A stretch of 64,000 bases of DNA, from positions 12,309,133 through 12,373,132 of the forward strand of contig OU342804.1 in assembly GCA_910591455.2 (NCBI GenBank). Direction: 5' to 3'. This DNA is from Pholis gunnellus (Eukaryota; Chordata; Actinopteri; Perciformes; Pholidae). The notes under the pieces are model-generated. The model had not been told where the DNA came from and did not search any database. It saw only the letters and a program-made list of their open reading frames with translations. A program made the position numbers and the translations under genes. Below, in pieces: positions 1-14,437 of this stretch. Numbering within the stretch: the first letter of the stretch is position 1; each line of letters begins with the position of its first letter.

Positions 1-613
1 TGTAGACCCCTGTTTGAAAAACAAACAGCTGGAAGCTAATGGGAACTGGCCCAATAAGCCCAGTTCAACGTGTGTGATTGCAGATGTGTGGGCTACAAGA
101 TAGTCTGATGTTAAAGCGCTGACTTTTAGCCTCCCTGTGTCCCTATTGTGCCACAGTATTCAGATGTGTTTTCAGCCATTATTAATTCATAAAAAATTGT
201 CATTATTGTAATTTTAATATAAATATTTTTGGTCACATGAAAGTCACTGCGTTCGTGATAAAATATTAGCCCTCTATTTCTTTCTTTTTAAAATTTTGTA
301 TTGAGTTTCTTCAAATTTGTGATACAGCGCCCCTCTAGTGTGTGGTGAGAAAGGGTATAGCACCCTGACAGTAAAGGCAATCACGTCAACGTAACTCAGT
401 GGAGCCAGGTGAAGATGACATGCTTTTTATAGAAAACAATAAGTGCCAATCATTCCGATATGGTGACTGACATGCTACTGAGAGACTGAAAACGACAAGT
501 TAAGCTGTTGCACTTCTGCCTCACAAATAACATAAAGTTAGCTAACGTTAGTTTTGCGTTAACGTGAACTATTAACTAATGTGTTTGTTTGTTTTTGTTG
601 TGTTTCTTTTTAG
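1..613. other. Noncoding, no gene seen
   Basis: AT-rich unique-looking sequence. It contains agcgcccctctagtg (316-330) and gttagctaacgttag (near 537-551), both of a style common in fish repeats. No open frame with coding character was seen. Confidence 0.6.
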
Positions 614-684
614 CTAAGACTATTTGGAGGTTGGAGGATATTGACCACTTCGCATGGAACATGCGAGCCTTGTCCTCAAATACT
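614..684 (+). other. Candidate orphan exon (71 bp)
   Basis: A pyrimidine-rich acceptor (tgtttctttttag) and a consensus donor (ACT|gtgagt) frame 71 bp. One phase is fully open and reads KTIWRLEDIDHFAWNMRALS and then SNT. I do not recognise this peptide. Sequence just upstream (540-565) contains gttagctaacgttag, a motif common in fish mobile elements and promoters. It could be a coding exon of a gene outside the window, an untranslated or lncRNA exon, or chance. Confidence 0.3.
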
Positions 685-1299
685 GTGAGTAAAATTCACT
701 CTCTATATTGTGTTTTGGAATTTCCCACTTTGTATTAGTTAACGTTACCTTTGAGTGAGATGTAATTAGAGAAGGTCTAGTGCTTAACAGAATAGAATAG
801 AAAATAATGTTGGTCCATGTTTCATTGTTAATTATTTAATGTGAACATTAATTTGTTGCCTAAAAGTTATCTATGGTTTACTCTTAGAGTGGTACATGTA
901 TTTTGTTCTCCACCACCATGCAACAGAACTACAAATCTGAATATATTAATTTTGTAGAATGACACCAGCAGTGGTCCACATTATATATATTGTTTTAATT
1001 GTTTCTACTCCGTGTCAATGCTTCAATGAGGGGATTAGCAGGCATTTTGACTAAAGAAAGTAGGAACAGGCACAGGTGTTAATAATGTTAACGATTGCTC
1101 GGCTCTTTTCAAGTGTCCCAGTAGGCAAGTGACAGTGAATGAATGTGTACAATACCTTTACAATGACACTGAAGCAATTAAATGGAATTCAGCCATCGTT
1201 AATTTTATTATTTACACCTGTGGTTTTATACAGCGCCGTGTGACGGCTTCCACCAGAGAGCACTAACAAGTACATTTTTTAAAAAAAAACTTGATCCTC

Positions 1300-1410
1300 A
1301 AAAATCGTTTACATAAATATATAACGATAACAAAAAGTTAAATGTTTTTTTACACTCAAATATCGATATTGGTATGGCCTCAGCATATAGTTTTGGTCAG
1401 GTTCTGCATG
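1300..1410. mobile_element. Decayed DNA-transposon end
   Basis: atatcgatattggtatggcc followed by tcagcatatagttttggtca resembles the end of a common fish non-autonomous DNA transposon (tatcggtatcggcctcaaaaatccagtatcggtcgg-type sequence, recalled from other fish). Neither the other end nor a target duplication is identified. Confidence 0.35.
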
Positions 1411-4400
1411 CTCAGCAGCTCATACTCCTTTTAATAAAGCAATCTTTAAATCTCGAGAGCACCTGAATATCTACTCTGAATATTTGCACACTGTTGTGAA
1501 AAGGTCCTTGAAAGTGTAAAACTTCCTGGAAGAAAAAAATACATTTTCTTATTTTCTGATAAATGCCTTTCACAAATTCATAATGAATCACAGTGTTCAT
1601 GCCTTTTTATAAAGCATAAAATGTGTTTGTGTTTATTGTATGACTCCTAGATTAAAAAAATCAGCATTCATCAGTAGTAAACATGGGAGTGGAAAGAAGC
1701 CTTAATGTTAGATTATTTCCGGTTCAAATAGAATTTATAAATTGGTGCTTGTGACAGTGAAACATCATAAGGGACAGAAAATACGAGATGACAGGCCGTA
1801 ACTTAAACATTGCGTTTTCCTGTTGGAGCTTGTTACTCTCTCAAAGCGTGGGCTGAGGAGCACAGGCAACATATCAAACTTAATTACCTTTCAGGTTGCC
1901 TCATCAAGTCAGAGCTGCAATGAAGACAGATTGTTCCTGGTCTCGCAGAACCTTTAAAGCCCCAAACACCACATGGCTCTTTCTCTAATCGGAGCGTCCT
2001 TTTTAAATTATTCCCCTACTGCTATCATGGACCCTTAACAGGAAAATGTGCTTTATTGAAAAGCATTTCATCAATGAGCCCCATTCCTCACCTTAATATA
2101 CAGATGAGACCTCTAAGTCTTAAGGTAAAGCACCACCACAAGGCTGCAATTTGGATTACATCTGAGGAATAACAACGTGTTTACCATGTAGTTCCCTGGT
2201 AATCTTTCAGTTTTATGTTGTAAGTGCCAGTTGCTTTCCTATTTTATTGGGTATTACTTTTGTTTTATGGTGCAATTTTCACATCCTGCCCTTGATGATA
2301 GTGGCCTCAGTCTCTGATAGCACCAGCCGAGCAGGCAGGCCTACTGATGAACACACAGCACGAAGGGGTGATTATGGAGTGCTAAACTAATGATTGCAGA
2401 TGAGAAGCTGTTCTCACCACAGAGCAAATTCATTTCTCTGTCACTAAGAGTTAATGGCTCCTTTTAAGGAGATGAAATCTGGTCACTAGGGAAAGCCTTC
2501 CTGAAAGACTGCAGGTAGCTTATTCCATTTGTCTAAAGTCCTTTTCTGTTATAGCAGCGCATAAAGAGTGTACTTTACGACACACACACACACAGGCGTG
2601 CATGCCAGTACAAGTCTATAATTTTGATATCAGATCCATCATCAGTACCTAGCCTGTATGGGAATTTATTGAACATGTCAGGTTGAAGTGGTAGACTGAA
2701 GGGACTATTAGGCATGTCACCTGTGAGTGATCATTGCACTGCTCATGATTCCGGTGCCCTAAATGTTTGCTGCCATGTCTAAAGGTTGTACAAGGGGCCA
2801 AACAGACAGAAGGGGGGATGGGGTGACATGTAGCAATCTTTATGAAGCACTCAGAGATGGACCCAGTTCACTGCCCATGCATCAGGAGGTCCTTAACCTC
2901 CTGTTTGTAGCTCTCCATTATTAATGGAGCACTGAAGTTTGGACTCATGTTACGATAGAAGCCCAGATCTGCCTCAGCCGATCTTAGGCGTCTAAACGGC
3001 AATGCTGGAGCACATTTTGCCGTGTACAGTACTGGGTAAACATTTATGAATGATTTAACAGTACAGGGTGAATCGGTAAAGCATTGCAGCTGCATCGTGG
3101 CGCTCCCAGCTGTTCCGCGGTCGCTTTTACACCTCTAAACTATTCTTCACCATCAACTCCATATTACACTTCTGTAAATTCTGAGAGCCTCCTGTAGACC
3201 TTTTGCTCCTCATCCTGTCGGAGCCGAATGAAGTGTCTTGTTATCCCCGAATTTACCTGTATTATTTTCACCACCCAGTATTATAATCTCTTAACACTGT
3301 GGTACTGTGAAAATGTTTCACTTGTGAAGTTATGCTCGGTGATGACGGCTGAGAGCAAGCTGATAATTATAGTGAGGCAGTGAGTACAGAGATCTCAATT
3401 TTTCTACATTTAGCTGAATGACACTGGTGCACTTCAGCTGTATGCCGATGAGGAAATGTTCCAAAGAAGGTTCTGCTCTTGTTTCCACGGCTGGAAGGCA
3501 CGTGGAAAGAGGTCTGGTAACTGGCTGATTGAGAGGCAATATAGTTTGGCTTCACACTCCGCTAATGTGATCTGACTGTACAACATTCAGGAGTGAATGT
3601 GAATGCCTGGAGGAAAAAAGAATCACGACAGGGTGCTACAACAGTAGGACTCCATGCTCATATTTTCCTTCTCATTAGCCAGTAAAATCACATTCAAGTA
3701 GCCATCAACATTGAGATTTAAAAAGCACTGTTGGTAGCATATCTAAAATGTTTAATTTATGAAATCTCTAATAGTCGCTGTTACTCTGAGGAATGATTTC
3801 ACATTCTGAGTTTGATTTGATTGGCACAGTGCGATTTATACCACATAAACATCAATAAATTAGTACACATTCGGCTCAAGTTCTGTGGCTGGAGCTAATC
3901 AGTTTACACATTTGTGTATGCAAAATGCATATTTAATAACTAATTTTTGACTCATGAATATTGCTTTAATATTAATGGTAAGCCTTTGGGCTCAGACATA
4001 TAACTTACATTATAAATACTCAATATCAATATCAATTCCAGAGAGAGCCATCTTGGCACGTCCCTTTACACTGCTTTCTATACCTCATGGTCAACTGTGT
4101 GTTTTGTGATAAAATGGATGTCTATTTCGTGTGATTTCAAAAAATCAAGAGATTGAAGAAGCTACTGGCAGCTCTTGTGTTCACAGTCATTTTATAAGGT
4201 AAGAAAAACTGCCATTCCGGGCTATTCTCACTTGCTTTTGATTTGCTCAAATGTCCAGTTCGCATTCAAATTTCACTACAAATACAGAAATTATTGAAGT
4301 AAAAAGATAAAGATAGTAGCTTTGCATTGCACCACTGATGATAATTCACAAGTTTGAATACAGCTATAGAACACTCCAAACGTTAAAAATGCAGATAGAG

Positions 4401-6627
4401 AATATGAATTATATGACACTGCCTACATTATCTTTAAAAGAATGTGCAGCATTATGATACATTTCTATTCATCTGGTACATTCAATTAACTGGATGCGAT
4501 GCTAAGAGTTTGCTCTTGCACATACAATATACCTGTGATCTGCTGTCATCGTGTTCATTTGACTGACAGATGGTTGCTGCACCTCACGCTGCTCTCTTTA
4601 CACATACTGGCAGCGCCAGGAATGAAATCAACATATTACGAAATCAAGTATACGTGAAAGCATTTTGGTAGAATCCAAATGTTGCCACACTGTGCTGATG
4701 CCATGCTGTTACAGGTCCATCTTACTGAATAATTACAGCTCCAGCAATTCTTCATTTGTTAGACAGGGCGACACTTCATCATCGTCACTTTGTCACATTC
4801 AATAGTGATGTTTATCAGGACCACAGATAGGTTGTTTGTCAAATACTGAATCCTTTGATAAATGACTATGTCCGCGCATAGTGCTGGACCTGAAGAATAA
4901 TCCTGTAGATCTCCTGGAAGCCAAGGGGAAGTAGGGCAACATTTTCCTAGTGTTGGGTGATGATGTGTAGTCTAATAATGGGTGGTTTGGCATAAAATAT
5001 GATTTGCAATTAGACTAGAGTTTACACATGTGGTAAAGACTCCATCTATTCTATATAACACGGCCTATACCCAGAAGTACCTGGAAACAACAGCTGCGAT
5101 GTCACTTTTGTTAAATACCTACTATATGCCACTTATTTGTGTAGTAAATGGAAACCAGTTAACCATTGCTTTTAGGACGCAGAGTCTCATTCTCTGTGGC
5201 CTAGTCCTCTGCCATCTAAACAATTGTTGAATTTGTCCTCATTCAGCTTTTACATTTACTTTTCAATTATTGAATGTGACGTGTGTCTCCCATCATGCGG
5301 TGCATTCAGTGTGTGCGAGGCAGACAGCTGCGGTACAGATGCTTTTTTTTCACAATCAAATGTTGATTTCATATTTTAATATCCATTTGTTTACTATTCA
5401 TATATATTCAAATTTAGAATATTCATTGCAGCTCCCACAGCTTTAATTTAAGCTGTAAATCTAAGATGGCTGTTACTGTAAAGTGGCATTGGTGCACATG
5501 CCGGTTCCTTATTAAATATACTATTTTTCTCCTGTGGGGACACAACCATCTACGTTTAGCTTTACAAGACATCTGGGTGTAGTGTGCAGAGAACATATAA
5601 AATGCACGGTATACTTAGAAGTGTATGCAGCTGTAGCTCTGCATCAATCACCATTGTCCCTCTCTAAAGAAGCAAGACTTGAGCAAGAAAATGAAAGTAT
5701 GAAGATACAAGAGAAAAAGAGTCTGTGAAATGCAGCGTGTCATTGTTAAAGTGGGTCTCTGATCTGAACAGAAAGCACTTTCAAAACATGTTGTGCCTTC
5801 ATAATGCTTAAAAAGGAATTTAAAATAGCCTGTGACCAAATGGCAATCACAGAATGCCTATGCATAACATCAAAAGAAACAAATATCAATAACTATATGT
5901 AACAAAAGTTTTTAACAGAGACAGTTAACCCCTCTAATAATATTCCCCCATCTCCTCTAAAAGTTTGTATACACAAGCTATGTCACAGGCTTGATATTAG
6001 TAAAGGGACGTAATTGTGGTATATGAGTCATATTTTGATAAAAAGTGTTCCAATACAACTATATTTTATCACTGTGTTTGTCTTTATTGCTACCTCCAGA
6101 AATACTGCTGTTGCCTTGCCCCTTATGAGATGGACCTTTCCACAGTTTGGCTCACATTTTGCTCTCATATTTCCTTTTTTATCACAACCACAGCGTATGA
6201 CCTCAGCTCTGATTTGCGCTTCAGGGGGTCTTTAAAGCAACCTCAGTAAGCATTTCTCTGTGTCGGACTGCCTGCGTCCATCTGTGTTAATATAGCAGAA
6301 AAACTATTTCATGGCAGAGGGGTATTTTACAGGACTTCTCCAAAGCGTAAGGGCAGTGTGACAAAGAAATAAACAACAATCTCTTAACTATAAGGATTTG
6401 TATCTTCACATTGGAGCAGAGCAATACTGATAGCTAAATTAAAAACATAGAACAAAATCAGGTTTTTGTTTTTGTTTTTCATATTTCCTTCTCATTTTAT
6501 TTTGGCATCTTTTTTATTGCTTAGTGGTCAATAACTTGTTTTTTCCAATCGAAACACATTGCCTTGATTAGATAAAGTGTGCACAGGTTGATATCAGTGG
6601 TTCAGAGTTTCTTGATTACTGCACTGC

Positions 6628-6689
6628 AGCATCACATGCAGCATCACAGCATCATCACAGCATCACAGCATCACAGCATCACATGCAGT
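6628..6689 (+). repeat. Tandem repeat of catcacag
   Basis: Near-perfect copies of an 8-bp catcacag unit, some expanded to catcatcacag or catcacatgcag. It is a simple microsatellite/minisatellite expansion. Confidence 0.85.
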
Positions 6690-9600
6690 TGATTAACAGT
6701 CACTAACTAGTTGTATGCATTTTTTTAAATATAAATGAAAGGATTTGTGACTGTGAGAGATCTATGTAGCCTAGGTGTGCTAATACCACAGAAGTCAGTT
6801 TGATTGTATGTGGACCTGGTCCAAGCAGACGAGTCGTGGACAGTAGTCACCTTCTCCCAATTAACTTTCATTCATATTATATTAACAATGATCAATTTAA
6901 TAGTTTTGAACCAGAACCTCCAGGATTTTGATCATGTAACTCAAAATAACCAAGTTTAGCTGGTACTTAATGAACATTGCATATCCACTCCCTTTACTGT
7001 ATCTATGCTAAATCATTATTTTTTGCTATACTGAGCATCGTTGAGGTAAAATATATTTTCAGATGAGTTCCAATTATATCTAATTTTCAAAGCCCGAGTA
7101 TGTACTGGACGTGTGTTATTTAGAGAAATCCGAGTATCAGATCTAACTGTTGTTATTAAAAGACTGAAATTGGGATTGGTGACAAAAAAATCTTGATCGC
7201 GACACACACACACACGCACAAGGCCAGAGATTGTTGTGGCCATAGAAACTGAGTTGACGGCCCACCATGACTGAATCATTGAAACTAATAACAGAAACTA
7301 TGAGTTTCATAATGACAATAAAACTGTATGTGGATTGTTGATATTATGGCAGACATTCCACTGAGCCGGTTCAATATCATTGAAGATCAGTGAATCGCTA
7401 ACAAGTGTTTCGTTCCAGTGTGCATTTTTACAGAATGAAGGTATATTAATCATGAGCATTGGAGAAGAAGTTAATCTTGAAATTGAACTTTACTTTATAA
7501 ACCATTAGGTGTAGAAAGACTTCCAAAGTTATAATGGCCTTCATGCATCTGATGCTAAATGTTTTATAATCCGATCAGGTGCTTTCTATACGAACCCTTT
7601 GTACTCATAATCCATAATTCATACCCTCCATACTGCACTATATGTTCTGAGAGGACTGTCAACGCTTATTAGAGTAAAAAGCACTTCTGTTTGAAAATCA
7701 TGAACCGATGCTCAGATCCCAAAACAGAGGAACAAGATATGATACATTATTTAAGAGTATCGATCACTTTTATCAAATCAATGAGATGGCAGCAAAATAA
7801 ATAAAAACAAGCTGCTCTTATGAAAGTCACGCTCATCTCAAGGCCCTTTCTGTTTGAAGTGTTTCAGCCTTTCAAGAGAAGCGACGCAGATCAAAGAGTA
7901 ACTAGAGCTGCTAAGATAGTGGGGGAGGTGTGTGTGGTTGAATGGAGGAATTCCTCCAAAAGGGAACGGCCTCAGTCCATATCACCGTGCCAGAGGGGGA
8001 GATGTGTAGAACCTCACTGTACTTACTTCTCATTTTAAAGTCCCTTCTGATATGTGTGCAAACATCTTTGCTCAATGGCACTGTGATGGGCCTTTTCGAT
8101 GTCACCCAAATTTTGAATTAGAGCAGGCAAGATGTTACCAAAACTACCTTTCTCTTAAACCCAAGCAAGATGCCAAAAGGCTTACACAGGGCAGCCTTAA
8201 CTGATTGGCTCAAGTACATTGTACCACCTCAATATATGACATATTCTCTGTGGAATGAACCCTGTTGTTTAAGTGGATCCCGGACTTATGAATACATACA
8301 AGGCACAGTCATCCTGTTTACCTGTTTAGGCTTTTTAGTTTGCATTTGCACTAAAACAGTGGTAGTGCGTGTTTCAAGCACTAATTACTTGGTGTTCAAG
8401 TGTTACAACTGATTCACGTTGGTGGTAAACTGAGACGTTCTGTGCACTCAGACTATCATAGCTGGTATGATAGTGACAAAAAAAATTAACTTAAGATCAG
8501 CATTACACCAATTTGTAACCATGTCAGTGTGTTTAATATCGTCCAAAACGCACATGTGGATATTTTGTCAAATCATAATTTTTTAACTTAGCTGAGCTAC
8601 TTCACTCCAGACTTTCCATGAACCCTTAACTGAAGTATTCCTGGTAGGGAATTACTGCGCTAGGGCCTTTTCCTTATTTGAACACAACAATTTAGCCAAC
8701 GTATATATTATATGTACTGTATTGAGCAGTTATATTAAAATGGCTATTAAATATCTTCAATCGCCACCCTCTCAAATTGTAATAGACTATAGTTCTGATA
8801 TGAAACATGAAAACAAAACAATTGAAGAAACAGTGTTCAGTCTATTCTCTCTCATAGTATCTTAGTTTGAATTCTGCTTTATTCTTGTAGGCTACACATC
8901 TTATTCCTCAGCCTTACAGTATATTACAGCAGAGCAGCTTTGTCGGCCTTGATTGATATATAATTAATAAGGTTGCTGAAATAAATGTTGTATTTAACAC
9001 CGTATTCCACTGTTCTTGACATTTAACTTTTTCAATGGAGTTTATTCTCTATTGTCATGGGAACAGAGGCTGTGTCTGAGATACAGTTACACAAGAATTA
9101 TCACATACTTTTATTTTTCTAATATAATCAAGCACCCATTTTTATACGGGACAGTTATAATTTATTTCTACCTCTAATAGCCTATGCATCACTGGCAGGG
9201 TGTATATTTCATTTTTGTGAAGCATGAAGGCGAATAGAAGTCTTAATGATTTGCCTTTGCTAGCATAATTTTAATTATGGATTTTCCTCTACATGATCGA
9301 TTTAGAGAGAGCCATAGTAATACAAGTTGTACATTCTACTGTATTAAATATTTGATATCCATTAAATTTTTATGATTAATGTTCTGGAAAGAATCAGTTT
9401 CTCTAAGCCGCTTTATTGCAGACTAAATTAGGGCTTTTACTCCCTTAGTAAAAGATATAGCCATATATTGCACCAAAGCTTTGCCTGTCATGAGAAATGG
9501 AGCAATTTGATATTGATTATAAGGGAATTTTAGATTGAGAGAAACAGCCCTCAAATGGAAGATTTTAAAGATGTTCTATGTTTCATATGGTAGAGAATTA

Positions 9601-12600
9601 CACTTCACAATATAGTAGGTCATTGTTCTGCTCCTTTAGAATATTGTGCAATTGCTCTTTTTTTCAGTATATTGATGTTTATCTTTTCATTTGAGTACCG
9701 CAGACTGTGTGCTGAGCTCTCACATGCTTGAAGTAAGTTCTAAGTCAATCGGTACATGTTTGTACATGAATGGCAATCATACAAAACAAAACAAGTTGAC
9801 AATTTTTACAAATGTGTGCCTAGTGCAACCCTTTTGAAAATACATCAGGATATTTTAATTATCCTCACTTGTTGTGTAACGAATGTATAATGTTGTTGCT
9901 ATTGTCTAAGCTTCAAGACTCCGAGTGGGTTTTTCCCATGCTACGAGACTTAGTGTCAACTACCACGCTGTTATACTGACTGCAGCACGCCAAAGCCCTT
10001 TAGCTCGCTAACATTGACGTTTTTTCACCCTTTTTCAAACAGGCCAAGTATATAATTTGTTTATGTAACCGTAGTAATTTGAAACGCCTGTCCCCTTTGA
10101 CACTCAACATTTTGTAGGACCCATCATGCTTTTAAGTTTATATTCCACTCGGCTAACTAGTGGCCTTTCGGGAAGTGGATGCTTATTAGTTTCGCTTGCT
10201 TGCATTGACACTGATTCCCGCCAGACGTTACTTTTCATTCATGTTATTTCAACACCTGCTGTGTCATCAACAGCTCCCACTCACTCGTTGATTTGTGTGA
10301 TGCATTATAGAAAGGAGGGCTTAAAACAAGCATTCGTTGTCTCTTTTTCATTGGTCAGATTGTGGGGGTGACAAGAACCAGACTGTCAAAATGTAAAGCA
10401 ACAAGTAGTCCATTAGTAATAGAAGTATTACTCAGTCATTTGAATTATAACACAGTGTAACGTAGGGAGTGTGCAAATCACAGATGGGACTAAGCAACAG
10501 CTCAAAACGTTGCCTTCCCAGCTGGGTGACAGCCCGTTCGGCTGTTAGAATTTAAGTGATATAATAAACTATTTTTAGTGCCCACCCACACAGATATTTA
10601 ATGAATCAAATTATCAGTCCAGACATTTTCAGTTGGAATTAAAAAATCCAAGCCCTCTGGAAAACACAGATTTTTGGGGGCAGAAAACTGTTTTTTACTT
10701 AGGTGTGATTTTAACAATTTTAAAATAAGTATACAAGTCGAAACTCCATTGATGTTTGTTGTGTATATATATTTAATATAATTGTATTTTTGGATTTACT
10801 TGCATAATTATTAGTGTTACTGTTCTACTGTCATGACAATTCATAATCCTCACAATAGAGTGTACAACTCACTAAGTGTATCTTATTCTGTTTTCTTATG
10901 CTATTCACTATATGACAAATGTTTGAGCATCACCAGAGAGGTAATGATGTTAATAAAACAAGCTAGAATCTCCCCAGCCTCCAAAATGTATATTTCATCC
11001 ACTGAGCAGGTACAGTGCCGCATGTAGTCCAATCTTTAACCGCGCATCCTGATTGTGTATCTGATCAGAGAGGCCCGCAGTGCCTTCCTATCTCTGAACA
11101 TGGAAGTGTTGGAGGCCAACGCTGTGCATGGGGAGATATGGGCAGAGGCAACAACAGGAGAATAATGAGCCACCAAACCCTGACGCCTGAGTTTTGTAAA
11201 TCCTAATGATTCTGGCTCCAATTCAAAGGAAAGAGGCTCACTTGAAGCCAACTTTCATTTCCCACAATAGAATGGTGTGAAGCTCATCTCCTAAAATAAT
11301 TACAGGTATCACACTCTTCAGTGATCTCCTTACACACCTTCTATGTCAGTCAAAGCGCAGCAGGAAAAAGCACCGACATTATAGGTGCTTTTACATGATA
11401 GGAGGTAATATGTCCGACAGGTTTAGGGCTGTAGATAGAAATGTCTGCTAATAACCTATTGTTTGATCAAATCCGATTTACCAAATTTGATTGTTTAGTC
11501 TCATCTGTCATATCCAACAATTCAACTAAACACAGTACCCTGATAGTTGTGAAAGTAAGACAAGACTCCACACAGCTCTATTCATGGAACCACTGTCATG
11601 TATGGGTAATGCAATAAAAATGAACAGTTCTTAAATTCACCTGTCTAAGTGATTGCATCTTTGTGCTTAGTGGCTGTCTCACTTAGCTGTTCTTCTGGGA
11701 GTAGCTTTGGTATGTTGCTCTCATTTTGGGATTGCTGCAACACATTTGACGTGGCGGTATAAATCTCATGTCGTAGAGTTTTTGCGTGACGAGCACAGGC
11801 AGCAGAGCAAAAACATAGTGTTGCACTCCCTTTGTTGTTGATCTTGGACCTTGCTGGAGACAAACCGCAGTGATGGGTTTACTCTTTTCAATCAAAGTTT
11901 TTAATCTGAACAAAACAACCAGAACACTTTGTGTAAACGCCAATGGATGACATGACATATATCATGGCCTTTTTTATCAGAGAAAAAGTGATCCACTGAA
12001 TGTTGTTTCTGCCACAATACCCACAACAGCAAAGAAGCGAGAAGTGTTTCTTGAGGGGAATAATAGTCACTTCATTTTTAGCACTCTGCATCTCTGACAA
12101 AATATTTATCTCACCGTGGCACAAGTATGGGTTGGGGTATAGACATAAATTGCATTTTTATGTTGTTTTATTGAAAGGGGTGGGTATAAGGGACTAAAAT
12201 GCTATTTCAGAAATCTTACTGTGCTACATTTACTGCTTACTTGGGATTTCTCTCCAGTTCCCCCTCTTAATATTACTCCCATATGACACCATCCATGCAA
12301 CATTCTCCTATCTGCAAGTTCATTATCATCAATAAGTCAAGTATATTCTATCTTTCATCATCATATCATGCATTCCAACCGCAGCACCTTTTTTTTGCAA
12401 TGTAAACCAATTTATTTCTCCCCTCTATTGCAGATAGTATTAAACAATGCCCTAAGAGTAGAGGCTGTCTGAATGGGAATGATTTATTACAAAGAGAGAG
12501 GTCTGTGCGTCGGTTTGCAGAGCTCTGCAGTGTAAAATAACCTCATTTATATTCTATATTGCTCAGGCTGCCTCACTTAATATTCCTGTCAGCACTCTTA

Positions 12601-13014
12601 TGCCATGCCTTCTGTTGGCTTTGCCTGCAATAAAGCCACTATCTTTGAAAAATGTACAAATAATATTAAACACATTTCATCAGATTAGTGCAATGCAGTA
12701 GGAACACCTTTTAATACAAAACGCTGGGGTCAAGTGAGCCACGAAGCTCATTATGTGACAACAGATTTGCATCATTGTGCTGCAGGCATCAGGATCATTA
12801 AAAATAATTATGTGACATGATGTCACCTGCCATTGTGCTGCCTGCATGTACCTTCAAAGATTCTCAGAACACATAAGAAGTAAACATAATCATAAGTTAA
12901 TAAGGTGATGATACAATTATGTAACCGCAATTGGGCCCTGGTCCTGTAATGAAAAGCACTCAGATTCTGTAATTACAAGATATTATTGGATCTCAAGTAG
13001 AGGCAGCCCTGAAG

Positions 13015-13130
13015 TTCTTTCAAGTATACCGGTATCGGAAATGTCTCCAATACAGTCTAAAGTGCTGGATCAGATATTTATGCACAGATCCAATATCACA
13101 TTATCAAATCATTGATCAGCTAATTCACGC
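13015..13130. mobile_element. Decayed hAT-like fragment
   Basis: ataccggtatcggaaatgtc followed by tccaatacagtctaaagtgc and ggatcag resembles fish hAT-type non-autonomous elements built on ggtatcgg and atcgg motifs. It is truncated and has no open frame. Confidence 0.4.
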
Positions 13131-13539
13131 AACACAGGAACAACAGCATCTTGTGTTACTTGCTACCCAATCTGTACATCCTGCCCGATCGTTACTGCAC
13201 ATGTGCAAACTATTACTACACACTTGTAGTTAAACATTCTCGTGCACCCTTTCTCCCTGATGATGTTACATTGTGAAGAACACATTTGTGTTGAAATGGG
13301 CAGGAGGAGAGCTAGTTAACATTAGCTGCCGGAGCAGCTGGTGAGCAGCACAGTCCTGCTGGGCTAAATAATGGAGCTAACAGCTAATGTACCGAAGTAA
13401 CATTGAGTTACATTATGATGACTTCAAGCTCCATTCAATAAAAATTTGTATTACGGTAAAATAATTAGAACATTATCATGATGTGTTCAAATGTAATCTT
13501 GTAAAATTAGGTTTTCAGGGAGTAGACACAGTTTTTTTG

Positions 13540-14260
13540 AATTATGACCCGTTTAACATTTTTTATTTTGGTTTTTAACGCACTGGTATCAGATCAGACG
13601 GGGTTTCCGAAACCCGTTATCAAGCGGGCACCGGTGCTAAATTATTTGATATCTAGTATTGATAAGCTCCGACGTTATCGGTACTTTTTTGCGTTTTGGT
13701 GTAATTTATTATCACGCTTCAGCTTCTCCCCCTGCTCTCTTTGTCGGAGCTGAGCTCCTCTAACTACACAAACACAAACTCACACACACCAACAAAGAGT
13801 AGTCAGTGAACAGCAGATCAGAGAGGCCGACTGAAGTGAACCAGGTGAAGTAAAGACATCAACAACTACGCTCGTTACCATGAGTGCAATAAGACCTTCT
13901 CAAATGAAACATCAATGATTTATCAATACACCTGTTCAGCACGCATAAACGTGATGTGAACATGTAGAAAAGTCAATCTGCTCTGTGCAGTTAAGAAGGA
14001 AGAATATGATTCATTTGATCGACTTTTTAAAATTGTTTTCCAGTGAGCATTATTGGGTTTGTATAGTGACTTTAGTTTTATTAAAAGTATAAATACATTC
14101 TTATCATGTTCTCAATTTATTGAAGTGATTTTTTCAAGTGATGCAGATGTATGGATCGATAAAGAACCAAACCAAACCGATAAGCAGTATCGATAACGAT
14201 ACCCATCCATCCCTACGAATCAGTGCTCGATATCGACCAATACGCGAGTTCAGGAATCGG
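13540..14260. mobile_element. Non-autonomous hAT-like DNA transposon relic(s)
   Basis: Left part carries ccgaaacccgttatcaagcg and gataagctccgacgttatcg; right part carries gtatcgataacgatacccat and ccatcccta. Both are the terminal style of a widespread teleost hAT-like family known from memory. The interior (13700-14130) has no transposase. A second gaatcggtatcag end at 14251-14263 suggests nesting of two copies. Confidence 0.5.
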
Positions 14261-14437
14261 TATCAGAAAGGAAAAAATGGCATGGAATATCTCTATCTAG
14301 TAACAACTTTCACTATGATTTAGTAAATTACTTATAGTCTAGTTTCTGATAGACACTATTTCTGTGCAGAAACGGGTTGAAATGTTGTAGCTTCACACTA
14401 ATAACTTCTTAGTAATGAATTTAAAGGGTGAATAATA

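Larger units (their letters stand above)
685..13010. other. Gene desert: AT-rich noncoding sequence
   Basis: No exon or gene was recognised on either strand; the open frames are short and chance-like. Contents are short CA runs (2580, 7200), a CAGCATCA-type tandem array (6628-6689), and a decayed element with tatcgatattggtatggcctc (about 1300-1405). Many TAAT-rich stretches are present. A somewhat GC-richer block at 9890-10380 of unknown nature may be an old repeat. Confidence 0.6.

Noticed and set aside
316..331. CTCF-like gcgcccctctagtg
   Set aside because: It carries one extra base inside the core, so it does not fit the consensus without a gap.
6628..6689. CRISPR-like array
   Set aside because: Repeats are contiguous 8-bp simple repeats without spacers, in a vertebrate genome.
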